Shown here: positions 1 to 9,365 of the stretch, in pieces
Numbering within the stretch: position 1 is the first letter of the stretch
Layout: each line of letters begins with the position of its first letter
From: Taishania sp964580465
Lineage (GTDB): Bacteria > Bacteroidota > Bacteroidia > Flavobacteriales_D > Crocinitomicaceae
Assembly: GCA_964580465.1 (NCBI GenBank)
Contig: CAZOKJ010000026.1
Span: 1 to 31,667 of the forward strand
Length of the DNA stretch: 31,667 nucleotides
Reading direction: 5' to 3'
Position numbers and translations under genes: made by a program
Notes under the pieces: generated by a model
Database searches by the model: none
Told to the model about the DNA's origin: nothing
The model's input: the letters and a program-made list of their open reading frames with translations, nothing else

Positions 1-72
1 TAACAGTTTTTTAGATCACCACGAAGTAGCACCAAAGGCAATCTGAATGTTAATTTTACATTCGAACTCAGG

Positions 73-978
73 TTAATAATTAACCCAATCTATTCCTTTT
101 ACAAGTAATTGTTGTGTTTGATCTTCAGAACTTCCCGCTTTGATTGTACGCATGTATTCCCACGAAGCATCTTTTGGCAAACTCATTAAAATAGATTCTG
201 TTCGTCCTCCACTGTGCAAACCGAACTTGGTTCCTCTATCGTGGAGTAAGTTGAATTCAACGTATCTGCCTCTTCGGATATTTCTCCATTCTAAGTGTTC
301 AGAAAAAACAGCCAAGTCTTTGCCTTTATTTACTTGATATTCATACAATTTTGGAAAAGCTTCCCCTAAATCAACAGCGAAGTGTAGCAGTTGTTCCTTG
401 TTTAACCCAGAAGTTTCATCTAAATGATCGTAAAAAATCCCTCCAATTCCTCTTGTTTCGTTGCGGTGAGGTTGGAAAAAGTAATCATCTGCCCAATTCT
501 TAAATTTAGGGTAAAATTGACTATCGTATTTATCACAAATTTCTTTTAATGAAACATGAAATGCCTTCGCTTGACTTGGCACAACATAATGCGGTGTTAA
601 ATCAATACCTCCGCCAAACCAGTATTTTTTGCCATTGTCGTACTCAAAATAACGAACATTCATGTGAATGATAGGCACATGTGGACTAGAAGGGTGAATA
701 ACGATAGAAACTCCTGTAGCGTAAAACTCGCTTCCATCGACCAATAAACTATTTTTCATTTGTTCAGAAACAGGTCCGTGAACAGCAGAGAATGCTACCC
801 CACCTTTTTCAATAATCTTCCCATTGACGATGACATTTGTTTGTCCACCACCGCCTGCTTCTCTTTGCCAAACATCAGACGTAAAGTTTGCTACGCCATC
901 AATTTTTTCTAAATAGTCACAGATATATGTTTGTAATTGTTTAAATCGAGCACTGATTTGCTCTTTATTCAATTCCAT
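73..978 (-). CDS. hemF: Oxygen-dependent coproporphyrinogen III oxidase
   Basis: This enzyme converts coproporphyrinogen III to protoporphyrinogen IX with O2, a late step of haem synthesis in the cytoplasm. The 301-residue length is normal for the family. Family landmarks are visible: WQREAGGGGQTNVI near residues 37-50, the HMNVRYF segment with His105, the FGGGIDLTPH stretch at 121-130, and GRYVEFNLLHDRGTKFGL followed by GGRTESILMSLP near the C-terminus. The start codon lies inside the end of the upstream LysM gene (14-nt overlap), so the two genes are probably co-transcribed and translationally coupled. Presence of the aerobic enzyme fits an oxygen-respiring organism. The 72 nt downstream to the window edge hold only a weak hairpin (GAATGT/ACATTC around 45-63). 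Confidence 0.97.
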   Translation of the reverse strand: MELNKEQISARFKQLQTYICDYLEKIDGVANFTSDVWQREAGGGGQTNVIVNGKIIEKGGVAFSAVHGPVSEQMKNSLLVDGSEFYATGVSIVIHPSSPHVPIIHMNVRYFEYDNGKKYWFGGGIDLTPHYVVPSQAKAFHVSLKEICDKYDSQFYPKFKNWADDYFFQPHRNETRGIGGIFYDHLDETSGLNKEQLLHFAVDLGEAFPKLYEYQVNKGKDLAVFSEHLEWRNIRRGRYVEFNLLHDRGTKFGLHSGGRTESILMSLPKDASWEYMRTIKAGSSEDQTQQLLVKGIDWVNY

Positions 979-2725
979 TGCTTACGTTTTTAAGGTTGAA
1001 GTTATCGTGCGTCAGAATTTCAGTTCTTCTATTTTCAAATCCATGGTTAGGGCCAACTTGAACTGGCTCAAAATTATTCATTATCAATTGTCCAACTGTT
1101 CTTCCCATCAATAATTCTGCACAATAATGGAATATAACATCGTATCCTTGGATCGCAAACTTAGTGAAATCAGATTTATACACTGAACGGTATTTTCTGT
1201 GCACTTGTTTTGTGCGTTCATACGTATAGTTCAAATCCAAAGAAGAAGGAACAGTGATACGGTATTTATTGCGATAAAAAGCATTGATACTTCCCATGTC
1301 TAACCAAGCTTCTGTACCAAAAATATAAGTTGAATTTCCGTATTTGTGAACCAACTTGCTAACGCTATTCATAAAATTACTTGCAGACTTTGCATCATTT
1401 GTTGGATATACAAAAGCTGTTTTGGAAGAATAGGACAAATAAGTTGAAAAATCATTTGGGCTGATTTCAATTAATTTTGTTCCACCCAATCCTGCAGTTC
1501 GATTATACTCTGTTCTAAATGCTTGGTATAAAGAAGAATCTTGTGCATTTGAAGGCTTTATCAGAACAATTTTCCCACCTTTAAAGTTTTTCGCAAGGTA
1601 ACGTCCCATTCCTTTCATCAATGTGATATCGCTTCCAATTGTTGTGTAAACGTACGGGTTATTTTGCAAAATCTTAGCATCCACATTTACTGGGCAAACC
1701 ATTCTAACTTTGTGTAACAAACACCAATCCGCGATTTGATAAGCATGTTCTTTAAACAGAGGTCCGATAATCAAATCCATGTCTGAAAACTCTGGTTTTG
1801 ACAAAATAGCATTGATTTTTTCTTTGCTGTTTTCTGTGTCGTACACATACACTTTTGCGTTTAAACCTAATTTTTCTAAACTATCTAAGGCAAGTTGTGC
1901 ACCCATCACAAACTCTGCTGACATATTAGAAATAGCATCAGAAGAGCCAGGGCCTTTATCTAAGAAAAAAGGCATTAAGATAGCTACTCGAAACTCGTTT
2001 TTTTGTTTGTAAATCAATCCTGTATCAATTGTTTTTGGAGTTTCTTTTGCTGGAATTTCGCGAACGTCTACTTTTGAAACACGTTCTTTTTTTAATGGAA
2101 TACGCAATACCTCACCAGGATTAATGTTGCCATTTTTTTTCTGATTGAAAGAAATTATTGTCTCTTGAGAAACCATGTAGCGACGAGAAATAGAGTAAAG
2201 CGTTTCCCCTTTTTCCACTACGTGCTCTACAACATTGTCATCAAAAGTTATCTTAATCGGGGTATCTGCTGGTTTCTTTTCTGGTGTTACAGCAGCAACT
2301 TGTGCTTTTTCGCCGGTAACATAGTTCGCTAAATTGATGGTTAATTCTTGCCCTTCCTTTAAGCCTTGCGAAACACCAGCATTCCATTTCTCCAAATCAG
2401 CTACTGACACATCGTATTTTCGAGCGATGCTGAATAACGTTTCGCCCGCTGCCACTTTGTGTTTCTTTGATTCAGTAATTATAGGAACAGGAATATAAAC
2501 TGTTTGTCCTTCTTGAATACCATTTTCAATACCAGGATTCGCCTTTACAATTGTTTCAACAGGTACATCATACAATTTGTACAAGCCCCACAAAGTATTC
2601 CCTTTTTGGGCTACATGCACATATACCTTCTCACCATTGCGTGTTTCAACTTTTACATCACCCAATTGTCCAAACAGAGTGAAGTTAACCAACAACACCA
2701 AAGCGAAAACCAATAACTGTTTCAT
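965..2725 (-). CDS. LysM-repeat periplasmic protein with PBP1-like domain
   Basis: Predicted exported protein of 586 residues. A signal peptide (MKQLLVFALVLLVNFTLFGQ) is followed by three LysM repeats at about residues 34-77, 87-131 and 167-210, each with the GxTLxxxxxxxxV pattern and an ending like VYIPV or LRIPL. Residues from about 238 resemble the type 1 periplasmic-binding fold of branched-chain amino acid receptors (FRVAILMPFF, LIGPLFKEHAYQIADW, AIQGYDVIFHYCAELL). Proteins with this architecture are common in Bacteroidota. LysM suggests peptidoglycan attachment; whether the second domain binds a ligand or is structural is unknown, and no transporter genes sit nearby. It lies 42 nt after guaA and overlaps hemF by 14 nt, so a guaA-LysM-hemF transcript is likely, although no functional link is obvious. 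Confidence 0.9.
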   Translation of the reverse strand: MKQLLVFALVLLVNFTLFGQLGDVKVETRNGEKVYVHVAQKGNTLWGLYKLYDVPVETIVKANPGIENGIQEGQTVYIPVPIITESKKHKVAAGETLFSIARKYDVSVADLEKWNAGVSQGLKEGQELTINLANYVTGEKAQVAAVTPEKKPADTPIKITFDDNVVEHVVEKGETLYSISRRYMVSQETIISFNQKKNGNINPGEVLRIPLKKERVSKVDVREIPAKETPKTIDTGLIYKQKNEFRVAILMPFFLDKGPGSSDAISNMSAEFVMGAQLALDSLEKLGLNAKVYVYDTENSKEKINAILSKPEFSDMDLIIGPLFKEHAYQIADWCLLHKVRMVCPVNVDAKILQNNPYVYTTIGSDITLMKGMGRYLAKNFKGGKIVLIKPSNAQDSSLYQAFRTEYNRTAGLGGTKLIEISPNDFSTYLSYSSKTAFVYPTNDAKSASNFMNSVSKLVHKYGNSTYIFGTEAWLDMGSINAFYRNKYRITVPSSLDLNYTYERTKQVHRKYRSVYKSDFTKFAIQGYDVIFHYCAELLMGRTVGQLIMNNFEPVQVGPNHGFENRRTEILTHDNFNLKNVSNGIE

Positions 2726-2767
2726 TTTAACTACTTTTTCAGAATACCTACAATCTTTGTGCCAAAC

Positions 2768-4300
2768 TTATTCCCACTCAATTGTTGCAGGTGGCTTAGA
2801 GCTAATATCGTATGTTACGCGGTTAACTCCTTTTACACCATTAATAATTTTATTGGAAACCTTAGCCAAGAAATCATACGGTAAATGTACCCAATCAGCA
2901 GTCATGCCGTCAACAGATGATACTGCACGTAATGCTACAGCATTTTCGTAAGTACGCTCATCGCCCATTACACCAACTGATTGAACTGGCAAGAAAATAG
3001 CACCCGCTTGCCATACATCATTGTATAAACGGTCTTCTTTTAAACTAGAGATAAAAATATGATCTACTTCTTGAATGATGCGCACCTTTTCTTCAGTTAC
3101 CTCACCCAAGATACGAATACCTAAACCTGGACCTGGGAATGGATGACGTTGCAAAATAGCATCATCAACACCTAAAGATTTCCCAACTCTACGTACCTCA
3201 TCTTTAAACAACAAACGTAAAGGCTCTACCACTTTTAATTTCATATAGTCAGGTAAACCTCCTACATTGTGGTGAGATTTTATTGTTTGTGATGGTCCAC
3301 CAGTTGCAGAAACAGATTCGATTACATCTGGATAAATAGTTCCTTGTCCTAACCAAGTAGCACCTTCCACCATTTTAGACTCTTCGTCAAACACGTCAAT
3401 AAATGTCTTACCAATCGCTTTACGCTTTTGCTCTGGATCTGTTAGTCCTTTCAATGCTGCAAAGAATTTCGCGGAAGCATCTACTCCTTTAACGTTCAAC
3501 CCCATGTGTTTGTATGATTCCAATACATCATTGAACTCGTTTTTACGTAATAATCCGTGGTCAACAAAGATACAATGTAAGTTAGAACCAATCGCTTTAT
3601 GCAATAACACAGCTGCAACTGAAGAGTCAACACCTCCAGAAAGAGCCAAGATTACTTTTTCATTGCCAATTTTTTCCTTTAGCTCAGCAACAGTTGATTC
3701 CACAAAAGAAAGGGGTGTCCATGTTTGGTCACATTTACAAATATCAATGATGAAATTTTTCATCAACAATGTACCTTCCAATGAATGGTAAACTTCTGGG
3801 TGAAATTGAATACCCCAAGTTTGCTCACCTTCTACTTCGTATCCAACGATTTCAACATCAGCAGTGCTTGCAATCACTTTATAGTTGGAAGGAACAGATT
3901 TAATAGTATCACCATGAGACATCCACACTTGTGAACCAACGCTCATTCCTTTTGTTAAAGCATTTGTTGTATCCACTTTAACCAAGTTAGCACGTCCATA
4001 TTCACGTGTTGACGAAGGAGCTACTTCTCCACCGAAATTATGTGATAAGTATTGCGCACCAAAACAAACACCCAATAAAGGCAATTTTCCTTTGATAGCA
4101 CTTAAATCTGGCTTAGGTGATTTTTCATCACGCACAGAAAATGGACTACCAGAAAGGATGACTCCTTTGATGTTATTTGTTATTTCAGGAACCTTGTTCC
4201 ATGGGTGGATTTCACAGTAAACATTCAGTTCTCTAACGCGGCGAGCAATCAACTGAGTGTATTGCGAACCAAAATCCAAAATTATAATCGTGTCTTGCAT
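2768..4300 (-). CDS. guaA: GMP synthase (glutamine-hydrolysing)
   Basis: It makes GMP from XMP, ATP and glutamine, the last step of guanine nucleotide synthesis. The 510-residue protein has an N-terminal class I glutamine amidotransferase domain with nucleophile Cys79 (GVCFGAQYL) and the His167/Glu169 pair (QFHPEVYHS). The ATP pyrophosphatase P-loop is SGGVDS at 221-226. The dimerisation domain ends in the usual TYDISSKPPATIEWE tail. Its ATG is preceded by a TAATTTTG box only 4 nt upstream, so the mRNA may be leaderless. It is the first gene of the leftward guaA-LysM-hemF run. Confidence 0.98.
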   Translation of the reverse strand: MQDTIIILDFGSQYTQLIARRVRELNVYCEIHPWNKVPEITNNIKGVILSGSPFSVRDEKSPKPDLSAIKGKLPLLGVCFGAQYLSHNFGGEVAPSSTREYGRANLVKVDTTNALTKGMSVGSQVWMSHGDTIKSVPSNYKVIASTADVEIVGYEVEGEQTWGIQFHPEVYHSLEGTLLMKNFIIDICKCDQTWTPLSFVESTVAELKEKIGNEKVILALSGGVDSSVAAVLLHKAIGSNLHCIFVDHGLLRKNEFNDVLESYKHMGLNVKGVDASAKFFAALKGLTDPEQKRKAIGKTFIDVFDEESKMVEGATWLGQGTIYPDVIESVSATGGPSQTIKSHHNVGGLPDYMKLKVVEPLRLLFKDEVRRVGKSLGVDDAILQRHPFPGPGLGIRILGEVTEEKVRIIQEVDHIFISSLKEDRLYNDVWQAGAIFLPVQSVGVMGDERTYENAVALRAVSSVDGMTADWVHLPYDFLAKVSNKIINGVKGVNRVTYDISSKPPATIEWE

Positions 4301-4304
4301 GGTG

Positions 4305-4312
4305 CAAAATTA
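4305..4312 (-). promoter_or_regulatory. Putative -7 box of guaA
   Basis: On the minus strand the sequence reads TAATTTTG, a full match to the Bacteroidota -7 consensus TAnnTTTG. Its last G is 4 nt from the guaA ATG. Known start-point spacing would put transcription start at or next to the A of the ATG. I found no convincing -33 TTTG at 17-21 nt. Confidence 0.5.
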
Positions 4313-4376
4313 AAAATTAGCATTTATTGTACCTAAAAAAGTACTAAAAAATTAATGTTTTTTGTGAAAAAAAATA

Positions 4377-4994
4377 TCACTCGTTTAAAATACCGATTCC
4401 TTGGCGAATAATTTCTGGTTCATCTCCCGAACAATTGACAATCGTTGATGCATCTAGATTACCATAACCGCCATCTAAAATATAATCAACTTTGCCTTCA
4501 TATCGCTCATAAATTGCATAAGGATCAGCAAAGTATTCTTGAATTTCATCTTCTTCGTTTATCAAAGAGGTTACCGCAACAGGATTGCCCAAAGCTTCAA
4601 CAACTGAAAGAATAATTTGATTGTTTGGAATACGAATACCAATTTCTTTTTTGCTCGTGTCAAAAATCTTTGAAACTTCATTCGTTGCCGGTAAAATAAA
4701 GGTAAATGGACCTGGTAAATTTTGTTTTAACAGCTTAAAAATTGGTCGAGAAATTGGCTTAACATAGTTTGAAATATCGCTGAAATCTTTACAAACAATG
4801 GAAAAATGAGCTTTATTTAGCTTCATCCCCTTTAGACGTGCTAATTCTTGTAACCCTTTTTTACTCGTTAAATCACACCCCAATGCATAAACCGTATCCG
4901 TTGGAAAGATAATAATTCCTCCATCTTTTAAACTTTTTACGATTTGCTGAATCAATCGTTGATCGATGTTATATGGGTTGATTTCTATTAACAT
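4377..4994 (-). CDS. YciO-type YrdC/Sua5-family protein
   Basis: A YrdC-fold protein of about 205 residues, closest by eye to E. coli YciO and not to the t6A enzyme TsaC. Visible features are FPTDTVYALGCDLT at the start, the YciO-like HFSIVCKDFSDISNYVKP and PGPFTFILPATNEV, and the ending EPEIIRQGIGIL. Where TsaC has KxRP and STSAN, this protein has KGMKLN and VTSLI. I chose the ATG at 4994: a longer reading from 5036 would start inside the promoter box at 5026-5033. The function of YciO proteins is not settled; RNA or nucleotide binding is expected. A true TsaC-like paralogue lies at 16798-17358. The gene appears monocistronic, 76 nt upstream of guaA. Confidence 0.85.
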   Translation of the reverse strand: MLIEINPYNIDQRLIQQIVKSLKDGGIIIFPTDTVYALGCDLTSKKGLQELARLKGMKLNKAHFSIVCKDFSDISNYVKPISRPIFKLLKQNLPGPFTFILPATNEVSKIFDTSKKEIGIRIPNNQIILSVVEALGNPVAVTSLINEEDEIQEYFADPYAIYERYEGKVDYILDGGYGNLDASTIVNCSGDEPEIIRQGIGILNE

Positions 4995-5025
4995 AGCGAT
5001 ATTTGTTGTATCTAAAAATAAAATA

Positions 5026-5056
5026 CAAAGATACAAAATAGTATTGTAATCAAAAA
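5026..5056 (-). promoter_or_regulatory. Promoter of the YciO-type gene
   Basis: Minus strand: TTTTTG (5051-5056), 17-nt spacer, then TATCTTTG (5026-5033). This fits the Bacteroidota primary sigma consensus (TTTG and TAnnTTTG). The start codon used here is 31 nt past the box. It overlaps the upstream region of the divergent T9SS cargo gene. Confidence 0.65.
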
Positions 5057-5072
5057 ATTTGTTGAAAAAAGC

Positions 5073-5080
5073 TACTTTTG
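5073..5080 (+). promoter_or_regulatory. Putative -7 box of the T9SS cargo gene
   Basis: TACTTTTG matches TAnnTTTG. It overlaps a possible TTG start at 5078, which argues for the downstream ATG at 5135. No good -33 TTTG at normal spacing was found. It lies about 40 nt from the divergent TATCTTTG box, so the two promoters must compete for space. Confidence 0.45.
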
Positions 5081-5134
5081 ATGTTTCATTTACGTCTATT
5101 AAATACTAAAACGCTGGAAAAAGCGTTATATGAA

Positions 5135-8100
5135 ATGTTGGTAAAGAGATTTTTATATCATTTTTGGGGAACAATACTCATTGTATTGATGAGTTTTTCT
5201 GTGAATGCTTCTCACATCATGGGAGGAACAATCACTTATGAATGTACTGGAAATGGTAGTTATATTTTCCAATTGGTCTTTTACCGCGATTGTAACGGCG
5301 CTCAGGTCAACACGCATTCGCAAACCATTCGCGTTTGGAATCATCCGACATTGACAAGTATCACTTTGCCTTATGTTAGCACAGAGGATATTTCTCCTCA
5401 AGGAACAAATGTTGCTGGTAGCCCTTCTTGTTTTAATTGCACAACTCCCAACGGAAATTTGGGCATTGGCTCCATACAACGGGTGGTTTATCGAAGTAAC
5501 CCAACTGTGATTTCAGGTGTACCTCCAACCGACGGATGGATTTTTACCTTTGATGATTTTTCTCGTAATGGCAACATTACTAACTTGCAAAACCCTCTCA
5601 ATTACGGTATTACATTAACAGCAAAAATTTTCAATGTTAATCACCAAAACAATACATGTAATGACAATTCTCCTAAGTTTTTGCAAAACCCGCATTTTGT
5701 TAGTTGTATTGGAAAACCGTTTAAATTAAACTTAAATCCTGTTGACCCTGATTTAGATTCTATTCACATTAGCTTTGACAAACCTCTTAACAACTTAAAT
5801 AACAATCCATATCAAGAAGGAGTCAACCCGACAACCGTTCCTTTTGTAAGTGGATTTTCATTCAATAATCCAACGCCAACTTCGGCCATGATGGCTGGCA
5901 ATCAAAATGCTCAAATTGATAACCAATCAGGAGAAATCACTTTTCAAAGTTTCATTGCAGGAAATTTCAATGTTAAAATTAAAGTAACATCATTTAGAAA
6001 TGGACAACGCATTTCTGAAGTGGTGCATGAAATGCAATTAATTGTCACTCACTGCAATGCAACCAATAATCCTCCAGTTATTGCTCCACCTTTTGCTGGT
6101 ACTTTTACTACGACTGTTGCTGCTGGTTCTGCTGTGAATTTCAATTTAAGTTCTACAGATGCCGAAGTACTTTTTAACGGAACTCCTCAAAGTAACAGTA
6201 TTCACCCAACTGGATTGTTGTTTGGACCAAATCCAACTGTCAATACTGGTTGTCTTATCGCTCCATGCCCAACTATTTCATCCATGCCTCCAATTGTTGG
6301 TACGCAAGGAGCAAACGTTCAGTTTAATTGGCAAACTAGTTGTGATCATTTAAAAGATGCAACAGGCAATGAATTAGATATTGTTCCCTACCAATTTGTT
6401 TTTCGCGTACAAGACGATTACTGTCCTGTTCCGGAAGTTGTTTACCAAACAGTAACCATTAATGTAGTAAACGCTGGTGTTATTCAAGCGCCATCTATTT
6501 CGTGTATCAAAGGAGCAAATGCTGGTGATTTCACCTTGCATTGGAATCCTGTTGCAGACCCAACAGGTTCATTTGTTGCTTATCAAATAAGAACAGTGCA
6601 AAATGGTGTTATTGCTACTATTAACAACATCACCACAAATTCATACACCCATACTGGAGTTACAACTGATTTGGACTACTTCATTACCGTTGTTTCCGGT
6701 TGCGGTGGACATGCTTATCGTCATTCAGACACTGTCTCTAACATCTTTTTAAAAGTTACAGATGTCAATCCCGGAGTTGCTGTTTTAGATTGGAACAAGC
6801 CAACCTCTCCAAAGCAAGCAACCATGAGTGGATATTATCATATTTATAAAGAATATCCTGCTGGGACCTGGACATTCAAAGATTCTGTTCCATACAACAC
6901 AACTCATTATGAGGATGTTATTGACATTTGTGGATCTACGATTAATTATCAAATCATTTTAAAAAATACACCTTGTGATTATCAATCACAAATAGGAAGT
7001 GGTTTTTTCACCGATCAAACACCGCCTTGTATCCCAACAGTTCAACGAGTTACCATCGATTCTTTGACAAATAAAACACTCATTGAGTGGAGTTCTTGTC
7101 CTGAACCAGACACAAAAGGATACATTATTTACAAACAAGATCCAACAACAGGTTTGCTCGTTGAAGTTGACACCGTTTATGGACGTTTGACAACTCAATA
7201 TGATTACTTGGAAGCTTACATCGACGGAGCAATGACTTACACAGTTGCCGCTTTTGATAGCTGTCCTTCACCCACAGGTGCCCCTTTCAATTTGTCTGCA
7301 AGAGATCCTAATTTTCACACTACGATTTACCTCAAAAATCAATTCTCCATTTGCGATGGGAAAGTAAAACTAACATGGTCACCTTATATTGGGTGGACAC
7401 CTATTAGTTACGATGTTTTTATCAAGGAAAACAGCGGACCGTGGCAATTAGTTCATACAACAACAGGACTTTCTTATTCTTTCGTAGGAACTGATTTGGT
7501 CAACTATCAAGTTGTTATTCGCGCCAACAAAGGAGATGGATTAATTTCTGTTTCTAACAAAAAACTATTTGTTGTCAATAGCTTAACACGTCCTAGTTTT
7601 AGTTATATTCAATATGCGACTGTTCCTGTTGGTGAAAACAAAGTGGAGATAAGCTACACACATGACGAACAAGTTTTGGTCACAAAAATTGCGCTTCAAC
7701 GTTTGAATGATGGTGTGTTTGAAACCATACAAGAAGCTGTTAATCCGGTTTCTCCACATGTGTTCATTGATGAAGATGTTCAAGTAACAAAGGAATCATA
7801 TACTTATCGTGTCATCTATTTTGACAGCTGTGGAAACGCTGGCCTGCCTTCGAACATCGCTCGAACTGTCTTATTGACATCGCAAATCAACAATACTAGT
7901 TTAAAAACATACATTAATTGGTCGCCATACGTTCAATTCAACGGAGGGATAGATCGTTATGAAGTATATCGAACAGTAGATGGTATTTATGAACCTACTC
8001 CAATAGCAGTGTTGCCAGCCAATCAATTAGCCTTCGAAGAAGATGTTTTTGACATGCCAACCGAAGGAAGTATTTGCTATCGAATTGTTGCTTGGGAAAA

Positions 8101-8443
8101 TCTTAATGTTTTCAACGACCGACAAAAAAGTGTTTCCAACGATGCGTGTGTCTTGGTTGAGCCATTGATTTACATCCCTAATTCCTTCACACCAAACGGC
8201 GACGAATTTAACAATGTATTTAAACCAATCGTTAGAAGCTTTAACCTTTCATCCTATCATTTTACCATTTTTAATCGAATGGGGGGTGCCGTTTACCGAA
8301 CAGATGACCCTGATTCAGGCTGGGATGGTTTGGATAAATCTGGAAGAGAAATGATGAGCGGTACTTATCTCTATGTTGTAGAATTTAATGATGGTAACGG
8401 CGAACAAGTGGTTCGTAGAGGTCATGTCAATCTTTTACGTTAA
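5135..8443 (+). CDS. T9SS type B cargo: gliding-motility-associated C-terminal protein
   Basis: Large secreted protein of about 1102 residues. I chose the ATG at 5135 because it gives a clean signal peptide (MLVKRFLYHFWGTILIVLMS... with likely cleavage VNA/SHIMGG) and leaves room for the promoter box at 5073. The mature N-terminus (SHIMGGTITYECTGNGSY, then LVFYRDCNG) is typical of a large Bacteroidota surface-protein family. The middle holds repeated fibronectin-III-like modules, such as LHWNPVADPTGSFVAYQI, VLDWNKPTSPKQAT, IEWSSCPEPDTKGYIIYK, LTWSPYIGWTPISYDVF and INWSPYVQFNGGIDRYEVY. The end is a type B sorting domain: YIPNSFTPNGDEFNNVFKP, FTIFNRMGGAVYRT, GWDGLDKSG, SGTYLYVVEF and RRGHVNLLR. 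It is predicted to be exported through the T9SS and held on or released from the cell surface. Its partner or substrate is unknown. Confidence 0.93.
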   Translation: MLVKRFLYHFWGTILIVLMSFSVNASHIMGGTITYECTGNGSYIFQLVFYRDCNGAQVNTHSQTIRVWNHPTLTSITLPYVSTEDISPQGTNVAGSPSCFNCTTPNGNLGIGSIQRVVYRSNPTVISGVPPTDGWIFTFDDFSRNGNITNLQNPLNYGITLTAKIFNVNHQNNTCNDNSPKFLQNPHFVSCIGKPFKLNLNPVDPDLDSIHISFDKPLNNLNNNPYQEGVNPTTVPFVSGFSFNNPTPTSAMMAGNQNAQIDNQSGEITFQSFIAGNFNVKIKVTSFRNGQRISEVVHEMQLIVTHCNATNNPPVIAPPFAGTFTTTVAAGSAVNFNLSSTDAEVLFNGTPQSNSIHPTGLLFGPNPTVNTGCLIAPCPTISSMPPIVGTQGANVQFNWQTSCDHLKDATGNELDIVPYQFVFRVQDDYCPVPEVVYQTVTINVVNAGVIQAPSISCIKGANAGDFTLHWNPVADPTGSFVAYQIRTVQNGVIATINNITTNSYTHTGVTTDLDYFITVVSGCGGHAYRHSDTVSNIFLKVTDVNPGVAVLDWNKPTSPKQATMSGYYHIYKEYPAGTWTFKDSVPYNTTHYEDVIDICGSTINYQIILKNTPCDYQSQIGSGFFTDQTPPCIPTVQRVTIDSLTNKTLIEWSSCPEPDTKGYIIYKQDPTTGLLVEVDTVYGRLTTQYDYLEAYIDGAMTYTVAAFDSCPSPTGAPFNLSARDPNFHTTIYLKNQFSICDGKVKLTWSPYIGWTPISYDVFIKENSGPWQLVHTTTGLSYSFVGTDLVNYQVVIRANKGDGLISVSNKKLFVVNSLTRPSFSYIQYATVPVGENKVEISYTHDEQVLVTKIALQRLNDGVFETIQEAVNPVSPHVFIDEDVQVTKESYTYRVIYFDSCGNAGLPSNIARTVLLTSQINNTSLKTYINWSPYVQFNGGIDRYEVYRTVDGIYEPTPIAVLPANQLAFEEDVFDMPTEGSICYRIVAWENLNVFNDRQKSVSNDACVLVEPLIYIPNSFTPNGDEFNNVFKPIVRSFNLSSYHFTIFNRMGGAVYRTDDPDSGWDGLDKSGREMMSGTYLYVVEFNDGNGEQVVRRGHVNLLR

Positions 8444-8460
8444 TTAATCAAGCTTTTTCT

Positions 8461-8490
8461 TTTGTCTTTGGTTGATTTTAACTACATTTG
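8461..8490 (+). promoter_or_regulatory. Promoter of the AhpD-like four-gene operon
   Basis: TTTG at 8461-8464, an 18-nt spacer, then TACATTTG at 8483-8490: a full match to the Bacteroidota consensus. The ATG used for the first gene is at 8526, 35 nt past the box; an upstream in-frame start at 8472 would precede the -7 box and is therefore unlikely. Confidence 0.65.
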
Positions 8491-8525
8491 TTCTTGCACG
8501 TCAACCATTACAAAAAACAAATAAA

Positions 8526-8975
8526 ATGAAACGAATCGATTATTTTGGGGTTAATCCTAGTGCCATGAAAGGCATGTTGGAAATGGAAAAACACGTTCAT
8601 CAATCTAGTTTAGAACGATTGTTGATTGAATTAGTTAAAACACGTGCCTCCCAAATAAACGGTTGTGCTTATTGCATCGATATGCACACAAAAGACGCTC
8701 GAAAAGCGGGCGAAACAGAGCAAAGATTGTATGCACTTTCAGCGTGGAGAGAAACACCTTTTTATACAGAGAGAGAACGTACTGCTTTGGAATGGACAGA
8801 AGCATTAACACTCATTGCGGATAATCATATTCAAAACGAGCTTTACGCAAAAGTTGCCAAGCATTTCACAGAAGAAGAAATGGTTACGTTAACCATCGCA
8901 ATTGTTGCCATTAATGGATGGAACCGAATAGCTAAAGCATTTGCAACCGAAGCAGGTACGTATCAACCAGCATAA
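8526..8975 (+). CDS. Carboxymuconolactone decarboxylase / AhpD-like protein
   Basis: A 149-residue member of the carboxymuconolactone decarboxylase-AhpD superfamily. The AhpD-type active-site pattern is present: Glu35, then GCAYCIDMH with Cys47, Cys50 and His54. This suggests a thiol-based peroxidase or disulfide-reductase role in the cytoplasm. The true substrate and electron donor are not visible; no ahpC lies nearby. The ATG at 8526 is chosen because the -7 box at 8483-8490 lies before it. The stop is 2 nt before the next gene, so this is the first gene of a tightly packed four-gene run with DUF488, a nitronate monooxygenase-like flavoprotein and an M16 peptidase. A shared oxidative or nitro-compound stress role is only inference. 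Confidence 0.9.
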   Translation: MKRIDYFGVNPSAMKGMLEMEKHVHQSSLERLLIELVKTRASQINGCAYCIDMHTKDARKAGETEQRLYALSAWRETPFYTERERTALEWTEALTLIADNHIQNELYAKVAKHFTEEEMVTLTIAIVAINGWNRIAKAFATEAGTYQPA

Positions 8976-8977
8976 TC

Positions 8978-9334
8978 ATGGGACACATTTACATCAAACG
9001 AGTTTACGAAGCACCTGAAAAAGAAGATGGGTATCGTATTTTGGTGGATCGCCTTTGGCCAAGAGGAATAAAAAAGGAAGATTTGCCCATTAATGAATGG
9101 AACAAATTAATTACCCCTTCCCCTGATTTACGTAAATGGTTCAACCATCAAGAAGATCATTTCTCAAAGTTTGCAGAAGACTACAGAAAAGAACTTGATC
9201 TACAAACGGATGAATTGAAACGAATAAAACAGTTGTCTCTAACACAAAATGTGACTTTATTGTTTGCAGCAAAAAGCAAAATCATTAATCACGCGGTTAT
9301 TTTAAAAGATAAAATTGACGAACAAGCAATTTAA
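8978..9334 (+). CDS. DUF488 family protein (YeaO-like)
   Basis: A 118-residue DUF488 protein, recognised by the N-terminal signature IKRVYEAP...DGYRILVDRLWPRGI, WFNHQEDHFSKFAEDY in the middle, and the TLLFAAKS strand near the end. The molecular function of the family is not established; some homologues are mislabelled as MarR regulators in databases, but no winged-helix is apparent here. It starts 2 nt after the AhpD-like gene and ends 31 nt before the flavoprotein gene, so it is almost certainly part of the same transcript. Confidence 0.88.
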   Translation: MGHIYIKRVYEAPEKEDGYRILVDRLWPRGIKKEDLPINEWNKLITPSPDLRKWFNHQEDHFSKFAEDYRKELDLQTDELKRIKQLSLTQNVTLLFAAKSKIINHAVILKDKIDEQAI

Positions 9335-9365
9335 AAAGTTATAAAACAATACTAGAATCGTAAGA

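Noticed and set aside
1..72. Possible end of a gene or terminator before hemF
   Set aside because: Only a 6-bp GAATGT/ACATTC hairpin without a T-tract and no usable reading frame can be seen in 72 nt.
5078..5134. Upstream TTG start for the T9SS cargo gene
   Set aside because: It overlaps the TACTTTTG -7 box and would put 19 residues in front of a good signal peptide; the ATG at 5135 is better.
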